Source: Clostridiales bacterium
Lineage (GTDB): Bacteria; Bacillota; Clostridia; Lachnospirales; Lachnospiraceae
DNA: 51,087 nucleotides
Assembly: GCA_029100885.1 (NCBI GenBank)
Contig: JAQXPY010000147.1
Location: 1-51,087 of the forward strand
Direction of reading: 5' to 3'
Below are positions 8,885 through 18,675 of the stretch, piece by piece. A program made the position numbers and the translations under genes. The number at the start of each line of letters is the position of its first letter. Positions within the stretch are counted from its first letter, which is position 1. The notes below the pieces were generated by a model, which was not told the DNA's origin, ran no database searches, and was given only the letters and a program-made list of their open reading frames with translations.

Positions 8885-9789
8885 TATCTATATTTTCTGA
8901 GGTCATAACCAAAATTTTTTACCATGTTTTCATCATCGCGCCAGTTCTTTCTGACTTTGACAAAGAGCTTGAGATTGACCTGGGCTCCAAGCTGCTCTTC
9001 TATCTCTGCTCTGGCGGCGGTTCCTATACGCTTGAGCATCTCTCCTCCACGACCGATGATTATTCCCTTATGACTGTCCCTCTCGCATATTATATCCGCG
9101 TCGATATCATAAAGCCCGTCTCTTCTCTCCCTGAACTTCTGAATGTTCACTGCGATACCGTGAGGGATCTCATCCTTGATATTTTTGAGCAGCTGCTCCC
9201 TGATCAGTTCCTCGGCAATGGATCTTAGAGGTATCTCGGTAACTGTCTCCTCATCATAATACAGAGGTCCCTCCGGGATAAAGCTGAAGATCGACTCCAT
9301 AAGCTCATCCTCGTTTCTTCCGGTTATCGCCGATACACATATGCAATCATCGAAGCTGCATTTTTCCGAATATGCCTTTATCACATCTTCGATCATTCCC
9401 GGATCCCTTACTGTATCCGCCTTGTTTATCACAAGGAGCACCGGTCTCTTCCGCTTGTTGACAGTTTTCAGCAGCTGAGCTATCCGCTGCTCTCCTGCTC
9501 CTATATATGTGGTCGGCTCCACCAGCCAGAGGATCACATCCGCATCGGAAAAGCTCCTTTCCGCAACGCTGTCCATGTATTCTCCCAGCTTGTTTTTGGC
9601 TTTGTGTATACCCGGAGTATCCACAAATATGATCTGCCCCCTCTCATCGGTGTAGACCGTCTCTATCCTGTCTCTTGTTGTCTGCGGGCGGTCGGATGTT
9701 ATGGCTATCTTTTGTCCGATCAGCCTGTTCATCAAGGTGGATTTTCCTACATTCGGTCTTCCCACCAATGCGGCATAACCTGATTTCAT
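8884..9789 (-). CDS. era: GTPase Era
   Basis: GRPNVGKSTLMNRLIGQKIAITSDRPQTTRDRI, VDTPGIHKAKNKLGEYM, NKAD, KH domain GIIIGRGGEMLKRIG. Confidence 0.97.
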   Translation of the reverse strand: MKSGYAALVGRPNVGKSTLMNRLIGQKIAITSDRPQTTRDRIETVYTDERGQIIFVDTPGIHKAKNKLGEYMDSVAERSFSDADVILWLVEPTTYIGAGEQRIAQLLKTVNKRKRPVLLVINKADTVRDPGMIEDVIKAYSEKCSFDDCICVSAITGRNEDELMESIFSFIPEGPLYYDEETVTEIPLRSIAEELIREQLLKNIKDEIPHGIAVNIQKFRERRDGLYDIDADIICERDSHKGIIIGRGGEMLKRIGTAARAEIEEQLGAQVNLKLFVKVRKNWRDDENMVKNFGYDLRKYR

Positions 9790-9814
9790 ATACTGGATCC
9801 TTTCGCTTTTGTTG

Positions 9815-9863
9815 CCGGAAGCCCTCTGCCTTAAGGCAGAGGGTCTTTGATATATTCTTCCGG
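9815..9863. repeat. 22-bp perfect palindrome nested in a 7-bp outer inverted repeat
   Basis: CCCTCTGCCTTAAGGCAGAGGG (9822-9843); outer arms CCGGAAG (9815-9821) and CTTCCGG (9857-9863). Confidence 0.85.
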
Positions 9864-9879
9864 GTCGTGTACAGCCGTT

Positions 9880-12825
9880 TCAGAAGAGATCTCGCACCGA
9901 CTTGAACATGTTGCTGCATTCATCTATCTGACCTGCGTTTCCTATAGCGCATATCGCTTCCGATCTGAGCAGCGCTCTTATATACGGCGCTGTGTTTCTG
10001 ATATCCTCTGCGGTACAGCTGAGCATCTGATCCCTTTCCAGCTGAAGCTCCTCATCTGTTGTACCGAAGAAGCAGTCTGAGATTGCCTGATTTGCCCTGT
10101 CCGAGGCGGTCAGTGGTCTGTCTGAGGCAGAAACAGCTCCGATAATATACTTTGCAACAGTACTCTCATCTCCCTGCCAGTTCTCCAGATACTCCGGAAG
10201 CTCTTCAAATACATCGTTTGTCTTTGCCACCTCAGGATCTCTGTAGGAAACAAGGAAGCATCTGCCTGTCCTTGCAAAGCCAGACATGCACCCGTAGGCT
10301 CCTCCCAGTACCCTGAGTCTGATCCAGAGATAGTCGTAGTTGAGCATGACTCTGAGAACCTTAAGCACACCGGTACTGTCCAGTCCCGCTTCAGTAAAGC
10401 TTCCGCAGCGTGCCACATAATTGACCTGGGAGCTGGTCCTGAAGCCTTCATTCAGCGTGCTCAACGGCATCAGCTGCCTACCCTGCGTATCTCTCTGCTC
10501 CTGAGGTGATGCGCTGCATTCTCTCAGATCGTTTTCAAAGGCTTCAATGCTGCTGCCTAATCTTTCATTTACTTCCCTGCTTCCGTACAATGCATATACA
10601 GCCTGTCCCTGTCTGAATATCCTGTCATGCACGCTCCTTAAGGAGCTTATGAAGCGTTTCATATGCACGGGCTCCTTTGTCAGTCTGCAGGCAGCATTTA
10701 CAAAGTCGTAATAAGCGATTCCCGATGTCAGGTCATTGAATCTCGCAGCCTTGCTGATATAAGACGAGGCTCTCAACGCGGCTGCCGTATGCGAGCCGGA
10801 TTCGAGCTTTGACTGCTGTCTGCTTCTTATCTCCAGAAGCAGCTCGGTGAGTCTTTCCGGATCATCAAAGACAGTACAGTTGATCATCTCCGAGGTCAGC
10901 CTGAAGCCCTCTTCCACCTTGCTGTCAAGAGTATGGAGCTCCGCGGAAAGCATTCCCGAGAGCTTGAATTCCAGTTTTCCTTCTCCTCTTTCCGTATAAG
11001 GCTCTATTGCAAAGGATATTCCTCCGGTGTTCAGCATGACCTCATCATACAGGTCACTGTAGCTGCGCTTCACGGTATTGAGTTCTCCTATGATATCAGT
11101 CAGAAGCGCCGCAAACTGAAGCTCGTCCTCATTAAGCCCCTCAACAGGGAACAGCACCTTTATGTACGATATTCCTCTGGTGTCCGCCTCGGTAAATATC
11201 CTGCTGCCGTTTCTGACCGTGCCTATGTGCTCGGCCTTCCTGTCTATATCGCTTATCTGAAGGACCGGAAGCATCGCCAGTGTCTCCGGGCTGTCCGGCT
11301 CTGCCTGATAAGCCTTGAGTTCCTCTGTCTGCTCGGCTATCCTCTTCTTTTCCTCAAAGCTCATGCTGTCCTTGAGGAGCTTTAGTTTTTCTGCATTTTC
11401 TCTGTTCTCACGCTCTGTCATTCCCTTGTCCGGAACGATCCTTACACGAGCTCTGAAGCTGTTTCCGATAAGAAATCTCTCGATCTTTTTCTCAAAGAAG
11501 TCTGTATCGATCAGTTTCCTGACCTCTTCGACCGCCTCATTGTAGAACAGATATGTGAACGGACTTTCATCATAAAGCCATGATCCGAACATTCCGATCC
11601 CTATGGCAAGTCCGGCAGGAAGGCTGCCGTAATCCTCCTCCCTGAACCTGAACTCTATGTAATTAAGCTCCGCCCTCAGACTCTTCTTGTTGATTCCGTT
11701 CCTTACAAGCTCGTTCAGAGTGCTGTCGATGATCCTCTCAAACTCCTCCTGCCTGTCCTCATCGGTATTCTTTGCCACTATCGAAAAATATGGCTGAAGT
11801 ATCTCGGAGCAGACACCCCCGTAGATATCCTCTCCGATGCCTGCCTTTACAAGAGCCTCCCTGAGTACCGCTCCCGGCGATGTCAGAAGAACCGATTCCA
11901 GTATCTGCCATGCAATGGCATTTACCTGTGTAGGCTCGTCCTCAATGACATAGTTCTCGGACAGGTAGCATTTTCCCTTTTCCGATTCGTTTTCTCCGAT
12001 GGCATAGAGCCTTCTAACATTTTTTGGTTCCTCAAACGGCTTCTGAGGCTTTATTTCCGAATTGACCGATATTCTCTCATATCTGTCAAGATAATTGCTG
12101 TCGATCCACTCCAGCTTTTCCTCCATATCCATATCTCCGTAGAGATAGATATATGAGTTTGACGGATGATAATAAGTTCTGTGGAAATCCAGAAACTCTT
12201 CGTAGCTGAGCTTTGGAATATCCGAAGGCAGTCCGCCGGATTCGTTGCTGTAGACAGTATCGCAGAACAGCTCGTTCATGGTATATCTTTCCAAAACGGA
12301 ATCCGGATTGGAAAAGGCTCCCTTCATTTCATTATATACAACACCGTTGATCTTAAGCTCTTCCTTCTCTCCGCCCAGATCCGTCAGTTCATAATGCCAG
12401 CCCTCCTGACTGAATATCTTAGGCTCCTCATATACCTTCGGATTGAATACAGAATCCAGATATACATCCATCAGATTCATGAAATCCTTATCATTCATGG
12501 ATGCGATCGGATATATTGTTTTGTCAGGAAAGGTCATTGCATTCAGAAAAGTGTTGAGAGAGCCCTTGGCCAGCTCAACAAAGGGATCCTTGAGCGGATA
12601 TTTTTCCGATCCGCACAGAACCGAATGCTCCATAATATGGGCTACACCCGTGGAATTCTCCGGAGTTGTCCTGAAGCCGATCATAAAGACCTTGTTCTTA
12701 TCCTCATTTTTCAGCGTAAATACCCTTGCGCCTGTCCTGATATGCTCATAGACCGTTCCGGTTCCCCTGAGCTCATCAATTACTTTTTCTTCTATTAAAC
12801 GGTACTTTAGGCATGTGTGATTCAT
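9880..12825 (-). CDS. M16C-family insulinase/presequence protease-like metallopeptidase
   Basis: 981 aa; HxxEH motif in GVAHIMEHSVLCGSEKYPLKDPFVELAKGSLNTFLNAMTFPDKTIYP. Confidence 0.93.
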   Translation of the reverse strand: MNHTCLKYRLIEEKVIDELRGTGTVYEHIRTGARVFTLKNEDKNKVFMIGFRTTPENSTGVAHIMEHSVLCGSEKYPLKDPFVELAKGSLNTFLNAMTFPDKTIYPIASMNDKDFMNLMDVYLDSVFNPKVYEEPKIFSQEGWHYELTDLGGEKEELKINGVVYNEMKGAFSNPDSVLERYTMNELFCDTVYSNESGGLPSDIPKLSYEEFLDFHRTYYHPSNSYIYLYGDMDMEEKLEWIDSNYLDRYERISVNSEIKPQKPFEEPKNVRRLYAIGENESEKGKCYLSENYVIEDEPTQVNAIAWQILESVLLTSPGAVLREALVKAGIGEDIYGGVCSEILQPYFSIVAKNTDEDRQEEFERIIDSTLNELVRNGINKKSLRAELNYIEFRFREEDYGSLPAGLAIGIGMFGSWLYDESPFTYLFYNEAVEEVRKLIDTDFFEKKIERFLIGNSFRARVRIVPDKGMTERENRENAEKLKLLKDSMSFEEKKRIAEQTEELKAYQAEPDSPETLAMLPVLQISDIDRKAEHIGTVRNGSRIFTEADTRGISYIKVLFPVEGLNEDELQFAALLTDIIGELNTVKRSYSDLYDEVMLNTGGISFAIEPYTERGEGKLEFKLSGMLSAELHTLDSKVEEGFRLTSEMINCTVFDDPERLTELLLEIRSRQQSKLESGSHTAAALRASSYISKAARFNDLTSGIAYYDFVNAACRLTKEPVHMKRFISSLRSVHDRIFRQGQAVYALYGSREVNERLGSSIEAFENDLRECSASPQEQRDTQGRQLMPLSTLNEGFRTSSQVNYVARCGSFTEAGLDSTGVLKVLRVMLNYDYLWIRLRVLGGAYGCMSGFARTGRCFLVSYRDPEVAKTNDVFEELPEYLENWQGDESTVAKYIIGAVSASDRPLTASDRANQAISDCFFGTTDEELQLERDQMLSCTAEDIRNTAPYIRALLRSEAICAIGNAGQIDECSNMFKSVRDLF

Positions 12826-13648
12826 CGACTGTTAAATTCCCCATAAATAAATCTTTTATTATTGCTGCGCTTTCTCTGACACAATTGTGAATATACAGAA
12901 TGCTGTCCGACCGGGCCGGTATCGATCTGACATCCTTAAGGCCTCCTGCCACAGCCATCGTCCTGGCTCTGAACATGTGATAATCACTGGTTATGATTCC
13001 GACACTCGGCTCATAATCGGAACTCCACACACTGTCTCCGGGTCCCTTCGGAATACGCCTGAGCTCCGTATCCTTCCTGATGATTCTGACCGCACCCATA
13101 ACAATATCCGAGGTCGAGGTGGCTCTGGCCTCCATGAGCATTTTCGACTGGGGCACCCCCTTCATACTCAGATAATTATACATCGCAAAGGCCTCCGGCA
13201 CCGCATCTCCTTTATCCTGACCCCCTGCCAGCACCAGTGTTGCTTCCGGATCCTGATAAAATACCTCATAAGCCTTATCCAGCCTGTAAACAAGCGTTTT
13301 GGATACTCCGTCGGAATATACCCTCGCTCCCAGCACGATGCAATAATCTGTTCCTGTATCCTCCGACGCAGCGGAGGAGGCCATAACAAGATTCATGATC
13401 AGAACGAACAGTCCGAGAAACAGACCGAAGGATGTATAAATAAACGCAGGAAGCAGCTTAGGCATTTCGTACCTGCGCCTTAAGCTCCTCCGGAGCATTA
13501 TTCCCATTGCGGTAAATACTGCCGCAAAGAATGGCCAGATCAGGCAAAAAGAGGTATTAATGCCTCCGTAACCGATGATAACGGTGAAATAGGCGATACA
13601 TAAGCCTGCACATATGAAAAAAAACAGAGAAAGTACTTTTCTTTTCAT
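12776..13648 (-). CDS. YdcF/SanA-like DUF218 membrane protein
   Basis: N-terminal TM helices then DYCIVLGARVYSDGVSKTLVYRLDKAYEVF...VLAGGQ...ITSDYHMFRARTMA. Confidence 0.85.
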   Translation of the reverse strand: MKRKVLSLFFFICAGLCIAYFTVIIGYGGINTSFCLIWPFFAAVFTAMGIMLRRSLRRRYEMPKLLPAFIYTSFGLFLGLFVLIMNLVMASSAASEDTGTDYCIVLGARVYSDGVSKTLVYRLDKAYEVFYQDPEATLVLAGGQDKGDAVPEAFAMYNYLSMKGVPQSKMLMEARATSTSDIVMGAVRIIRKDTELRRIPKGPGDSVWSSDYEPSVGIITSDYHMFRARTMAVAGGLKDVRSIPARSDSILYIHNCVRESAAIIKDLFMGNLTVDESHMPKVPFNRRKSN

Positions 13649-13672
13649 TATTTTTATGCTGAACAGCTGTAT

Positions 13673-14911
13673 TCAGCTGCCTTTGACCGTAAGCAGTTCA
13701 TTCACACAAGGAGTGCTGCTTAATGTCACATTGAGTATCTGTTTTGAATGAGGACAGCTCTCCTGCTCTGTCATGGAGACTGCGTCCCTTATTGCCAGCA
13801 CCCTGACCTTTTCACTTGTACAGTCGGGCTTCAGTATCTCTATCTCATCTCCCTTGCAGAACTTATTTTTCTGCTCGATGATGATACTGCCGTCAGGAAG
13901 GACCTCTCTGACAGTTCCGAGATATATATAATTGCGGATATAGGTATTGCTGTCATATATCTGAGCCTCACTGTCGGGTTTTCCGAAATAAAAGCCGGTG
14001 GTGAACTCTCTGTAGGTGCATTTGGATATTTCTTCCTTATAAAAATCCAGTGAGCTGTGATAAACTGACGGATCCTTGAAATAATCGTCAATAGCTCTTC
14101 TGTAGGCTCTTGCGACCACCGCAACATACAATGCGGTCTTCATACGTCCCTCGATCTTGAAGCTGTCAATACCCGCCTCCACCAGCTCGGGAATATGATC
14201 TATCATGCACAGATCCCTGGAATTGAAGATAAAGGTACCTCTTTCGTTCTCCTCCAGAGGAAAATATTCACCCGGTCTCTTTTCCTCCATGACAGCATAG
14301 TTCCATCTGCACGGATGGGTACAGGCTCCCTGATTTGAGGATCTTCCTGTCATATAGCCGGAGAGAAGGCATCTTCCGGAATAGGAGATGCACATGGCTC
14401 CGTGAACAAAGGACTCGATCTCAAGCTCGTCCCCTATATCTCTTCTTATCTGCTTAAGCTCGTTCAGCGACAGCTCCCTGGCATTGACCACACGCTTTGC
14501 TCCGAGACTCTTCCAGAAAAGAAAGGCTTCGGAATTTGTGGTATTCATCTGAGTGGAAACATGTATATCTATCTCCGGAATGATCCGCCTTGCGAGACTG
14601 AACATTCCCGGATCCGATATTATAACAGCATCGGGCTTTATCTCCTTCAGCTCCTTAAAATACTCCTCTGCCGGTGCAAGATCATAATTGTGAGCAAATA
14701 TGTTGGCAGTCACATATACCTTTACCCCGTGTTCATGGGCATACCTTACGGCCTCTGTCATGGACTCCCTGTCAAAATTATCCGCCTTTGCCCTCAGAGA
14801 AAAGGCCTCTCCGCCAATATAAACGGCGTCTGCTCCGTAAAAAACCGCTGTTTTCAGGGTCTCGAGATTCCCTGCCGGTATCAGCAGCTCCGGTTTTTTT
14901 CTATTGTTCAT
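13673..14911 (-). CDS. peptidase U32 family protein
   Basis: KPELLIPAGNLETLKTAVFYGADAVYIGGEAFSLRAKADNF; ESFVHGAMCISYSGRCLLSGYMTGRSSNQGACTHPCRW. Confidence 0.93.
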   Translation of the reverse strand: MNNRKKPELLIPAGNLETLKTAVFYGADAVYIGGEAFSLRAKADNFDRESMTEAVRYAHEHGVKVYVTANIFAHNYDLAPAEEYFKELKEIKPDAVIISDPGMFSLARRIIPEIDIHVSTQMNTTNSEAFLFWKSLGAKRVVNARELSLNELKQIRRDIGDELEIESFVHGAMCISYSGRCLLSGYMTGRSSNQGACTHPCRWNYAVMEEKRPGEYFPLEENERGTFIFNSRDLCMIDHIPELVEAGIDSFKIEGRMKTALYVAVVARAYRRAIDDYFKDPSVYHSSLDFYKEEISKCTYREFTTGFYFGKPDSEAQIYDSNTYIRNYIYLGTVREVLPDGSIIIEQKNKFCKGDEIEILKPDCTSEKVRVLAIRDAVSMTEQESCPHSKQILNVTLSSTPCVNELLTVKGS

Positions 14912-15581
14912 ATTCTTCCGTTTCCGCTCTGTCCTCTGCTGTCATAACACTTAAAGAAACACCGTCGCCCACATTGAGTATGCAGCTTTCGAGTCTGTCA
15001 TGATGCTTGACCGCATATAGAAATTCTCTCATTCTTTCGTGTGTTGTTCTCTCCCGCCTGGAGACCGTATATCTCGATTCCAGCACCGTCTGTTCCTGAA
15101 GCACATTGTCGGCAACCAGCAGCGCTCCCGGTCCCATAAGCTCCAGAATATCCGGCAGCCATACGATATACTGTGCCTTGGCAGCATCCAGAAATACCAT
15201 ATCAAAATGTCTTTTTTCTTCCCTGAAACGCTTAAGGACCGTTCCGGCCTCCTCCGGCAGCAGTCTTATCCTGTCCCCCAGCCCGGAGCGCATAATGTTA
15301 TCCCGTGCCAGCGGTATCCTTTTTTCATAGTTTTCAATAGTTGTGATATCTGCCCCGGAGGCCTTTGCCATCGCAATGCTGCTGTATCCTATGGCAGCTC
15401 CTATTTCAAGGATCGAGGATGGCTTTTTCAGCATGAGCAGTACTCTGATGAGACTTTCGGTCTCTCTCCGGATGATGGGAACATTATTATCTCCGGCATA
15501 GTCCCTGAGCTCTGAGAGCAGCTCGTCTCTGTCCGGCTCCATTGAATGGAGAAAGTCACTCATTCTGCTGTTGTCCGTCAT
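14901..15581 (-). CDS. SAM-dependent O-methyltransferase
   Basis: SILEIGAAIGYSSIAMA, DMVFLDAAKAQYIVWLPDILELMGPGALLVADNVL. Start chosen at MTDNSRMSDF. Confidence 0.88.
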   Translation of the reverse strand: MTDNSRMSDFLHSMEPDRDELLSELRDYAGDNNVPIIRRETESLIRVLLMLKKPSSILEIGAAIGYSSIAMAKASGADITTIENYEKRIPLARDNIMRSGLGDRIRLLPEEAGTVLKRFREEKRHFDMVFLDAAKAQYIVWLPDILELMGPGALLVADNVLQEQTVLESRYTVSRRERTTHERMREFLYAVKHHDRLESCILNVGDGVSLSVMTAEDRAETEEYEQ

Positions 15582-16077
15582 CGGATGCTCCCTCCGCAGC
15601 TGATTCATTATACATATAGGTCTCTGTTCCCTCGTCTCCTCCGGCTATGATGCCGCCGTCCTCAACTGTCTCGGCCTCTCTGCTAAGCCTGTCGTTATAC
15701 TCCTGCTCTGTCATATCGAGGCTCCTGATCATCTCTCTTACAGACATCGAAGTGTTCAGCTTATATGTACCCGGATAGATGCTGAGTCTATAGAGCCCGG
15801 CCTGCAGCTTAAAGGCTTCGGCATTGTGAATGATGCCGTTTTCATACAGCCTTTCTCCCAGCTCATCGGCAGTCTCTCCCTCTTCTATCTCTATCTCGAT
15901 ATCGGTTCCGGGAGCCGGCTCCACGGTATCGGCACAGAACAAGGTGTATCCGAATCTGAAGCCGTAATTAACTGTCGTAAATCCCACCAAAACAAGCAGG
16001 GCTATTGCAATAATACGCCCTGCCACTCCTTTGGTTATTTCCGTAATGCTGTTGTCCGGCGATCCGTCTCTGTACAT
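15556..16077 (-). CDS. short YceG/MltG-like membrane protein (N-terminal region only)
   Basis: 173 aa; single TM then IEEGETADELGERLYENGIIHNAEAFKLQAGLYRLSIYPGTYKLNTSMSVREMIRSL, similar to the LysM-like region of MltG. Confidence 0.65.
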   Translation of the reverse strand: MYRDGSPDNSITEITKGVAGRIIAIALLVLVGFTTVNYGFRFGYTLFCADTVEPAPGTDIEIEIEEGETADELGERLYENGIIHNAEAFKLQAGLYRLSIYPGTYKLNTSMSVREMIRSLDMTEQEYNDRLSREAETVEDGGIIAGGDEGTETYMYNESAAEGASDDGQQQNE

Positions 16078-16078
16078 A

Positions 16079-18238
16079 TCAGACCTCTGAGATCACCGGA
16101 AGAATAATAGGAGTACGTTTCATCCTGCGCCAGATATAATCACTGAGTTCGTTTCTGATAGTATTTCTGACACGAGCCATATCCTTGTATTTTCGGCATT
16201 CATCTATTGCCTTCAGGACAACATTCCTTGCCTCTTCTATGATCTCTTCATTTTCCTTTACATATATGAGACCTCTTGTTACTATCTCCGGTCCCGCAAT
16301 GATCTGTGCCGAATGCTTTTCTATGGCAAGTGATACGATCATGATACCATTCTGTGACAGACTTTGTCTATCCTTGAGCACCACATTGCCTACATCACCG
16401 ACGCCCAGACCGTCGACCATGACCGGTCCCGCCTGAACCTTGTCTATGACTCTGCAGGAATCCTGTGACAGCTCAGCCACATCTCCGGTATCGATCAGGA
16501 AACAGTTCTCCTTAGGCATTCCGACTGCCACTGCCACCTCCTTCTGGGCGAGTCTGTGTCTCAGCTCGCCGTGAACAGGTATGGAGAACCTCGGACGAAC
16601 TAAGGCATAGATCAGCTTCAGTTCCTCGGCACAGGCATGTCCCGAGACATGTGTATCCTGATATATCACCTTTGTCCTTCGCCTTGAAAGCTCGTTAATT
16701 ACCTTTGAAACCGCTTTTTCATTTCCCGGAATCGGCGTGGAGCTCAGAACGATCACATCATTTGAGCTTAAGGATATCTTTCTGTGCTGTCCCGTAGCCA
16801 TTCGGGACAGAGCAGCCATGGACTCGCCCTGACTTCCCGTAACTATCAGTACTATCTTATCGTCAGGATAGTTTTTTATCTCGGAAATATCCAGCAGTGT
16901 GCCCTCCCGGATCCTGATATAGCCGAGTTCGGAAGCGGCCCCGATGATATTGATCATGGATCTTCCGTCGATAATGACCTTTCTTCCGTATTTTTCCGCA
17001 GTCGTTATCACCTGCTGGACCCTGTCGACGTTTGACGCAAATGTTGCCACAATGATCCTGTTTTCTTTATTTTCATTGAAAATAGTATCAAAGGTATGAC
17101 CTACGGTCCTTTCGGACATGGTAAAGCCCTGTCTCGCCGCATTTGTAGAATCGCACAGCAACGCCAGGACACCCTGCTTTCCAAGCTCAGCAAATCTCTG
17201 CAGATCTATAGTATCGCCGAATACCGGTGTATAGTCGACCTTGAAGTCTCCGGTATGAAGGATCACTCCCGCCGGAGAATGAATGGCAAGAGCCGCCGCA
17301 TCCTGGATAGAGTGATTTGTCTTGATGAATTCAACGCTGAAATCTCCCGCGCTGACAAAGTCTCCGAAGGATACGGTATTGAGCTTTGCACTCTCTATCA
17401 GCCCATGCTCTCTCAGCTTGTTTTCAATAAGTGCCCGCGTCAGCCTGGTGCTGAATACAGGAACATTCAGCTCCCTGAGTATGTAAGGAAGCGCTCCGAT
17501 ATGATCCTCATGACCGTGGGTGATAAAAAAGCCCTCTATCTTATCAGCATTCTCCCTGAGATATGTGATATCAGGTATGACAAGGTCTATTCCAAGCATC
17601 TCCTCATTCGGAAATGCCATGCCGCAGTCAACTATAACGATGCTGTTCTCAGACTCTATAACAGTGATATTCATTCCGATCTGTTCGAGTCCTCCGAGAG
17701 GGATCACCCTGATCTTTTTTCCGGAAACCGGAGGTACATACAGACCATCGGCTTTTTTTATCTGTCTCCACTGGGAATTTTGCTGTCTGTCGTTTCCGTT
17801 CCCCTTCCCGGTCCTTGTACGTCCTTCGTTTCTTCTGCTTCCGCCGAATTCCTGTTCCGAAGCTGCTGTTTCGTTTTTTGGGAAGGCAGTGTTTTTTGCG
17901 GACTGTTTTTTTGCATTCTGGGGTCTGACTCTGCTCCTCAGCTTTCTTTCCAGCTTCTTGCTGATCCTGTCACTGTTCTTTTTTTCTGTCTGGCGCTTTA
18001 CGCCCTGCTTTTTGTCCCCGCCAGTGACAAGCTTGTCCTGCAGCCTTTTCTCCGAAATTCTGTCGTCAGTATGCTCCTGAGGCTGCTTTCTGTCATTTTG
18101 TCTGTCATGACGTGCTGCTTCTGCCTGTCTGTCCGTATTATTCTTGTCGTTTCTTTTCTTCTTAGGCATCGAAACACTGCCGATCTTCTTTTTCAGCTCC
18201 CTGACCGGCTTATTGTCATTTATTCTGTTTTTGCTCAT
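16079..18238 (-). CDS. rnj: ribonuclease J with a long basic N-terminal extension
   Basis: IRVIPLGGLEQIGMNITVIE, FFITHGHEDHIGALPYIL, LHTGDFKVDYTPVFGD; roughly the first 170 residues are low-complexity K/R/N/Q-rich. Confidence 0.93.
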   Translation of the reverse strand: MSKNRINDNKPVRELKKKIGSVSMPKKKRNDKNNTDRQAEAARHDRQNDRKQPQEHTDDRISEKRLQDKLVTGGDKKQGVKRQTEKKNSDRISKKLERKLRSRVRPQNAKKQSAKNTAFPKNETAASEQEFGGSRRNEGRTRTGKGNGNDRQQNSQWRQIKKADGLYVPPVSGKKIRVIPLGGLEQIGMNITVIESENSIVIVDCGMAFPNEEMLGIDLVIPDITYLRENADKIEGFFITHGHEDHIGALPYILRELNVPVFSTRLTRALIENKLREHGLIESAKLNTVSFGDFVSAGDFSVEFIKTNHSIQDAAALAIHSPAGVILHTGDFKVDYTPVFGDTIDLQRFAELGKQGVLALLCDSTNAARQGFTMSERTVGHTFDTIFNENKENRIIVATFASNVDRVQQVITTAEKYGRKVIIDGRSMINIIGAASELGYIRIREGTLLDISEIKNYPDDKIVLIVTGSQGESMAALSRMATGQHRKISLSSNDVIVLSSTPIPGNEKAVSKVINELSRRRTKVIYQDTHVSGHACAEELKLIYALVRPRFSIPVHGELRHRLAQKEVAVAVGMPKENCFLIDTGDVAELSQDSCRVIDKVQAGPVMVDGLGVGDVGNVVLKDRQSLSQNGIMIVSLAIEKHSAQIIAGPEIVTRGLIYVKENEEIIEEARNVVLKAIDECRKYKDMARVRNTIRNELSDYIWRRMKRTPIILPVISEV

Positions 18239-18504
18239 CTTTCTATATCGATCTCTCCGTCCAGCATCTTAAGGAAGATGTCAAACACGGCATTTTCTTC
18301 CTCCTCATCCTGTATATCCTCATATACAGCTTCTGTATCGTCGGGAGCCGAAACCTCCTTAAATACTCTGCATTCACCGTCTTCGTCATCAGGCGCATCT
18401 GTTACAAGAATATAGTTATGTCCCTGAAATGTCGTACTCTCGAGAATAGTGAATTCGATCTCACTTCCGTCGTCAAGTATCATTACAATAGAATTGTCTT
18501 CCAT
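18235..18504 (-). CDS. DUF1292 domain-containing protein
   Basis: Acidic protein IVMILDDGSEIEFTILESTTFQGHNYILVTDAPDDEDGECRVFKEV. Confidence 0.85.
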   Translation of the reverse strand: MEDNSIVMILDDGSEIEFTILESTTFQGHNYILVTDAPDDEDGECRVFKEVSAPDDTEAVYEDIQDEEEENAVFDIFLKMLDGEIDIER

Positions 18505-18604
18505 ATTTCCTCCGATTATCTATCTGTTCTGCTTTCTTTCTTCCTTTCAGGCTTCTGTCAAGTTCATTCGCAAAGCCGCTGCTTCCTTTGCTCATGCTCT
18601 TGAC

Positions 18605-18671
18605 GTCTGCTAAGCAGACCCTGATTCCGAGCAGGATAAAAAAATTATGTTAACATATTTTTATCCTGCTC
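18605..18671. repeat. two adjacent inverted repeats downstream of ruvX
   Basis: GTCTGCTAAGCAGAC (18605-18619) and GAGCAGGATAAAAA...TTTTTATCCTGCTC (18629-18671, 14-bp perfect arms). Confidence 0.85.
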
Positions 18672-18675
18672 TTCA

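Noticed and set aside
12166-12798. 210-aa plus-strand ORF antisense to the M16C protease
   Set aside because: Shadow ORF opposite a conserved coding region with no domain signature.
17096-18415. 439-aa plus-strand ORF antisense to RNase J and DUF1292
   Set aside because: Fully antisense to a confidently identified gene; composition is typical of frame shadowing and no motif is recognisable.
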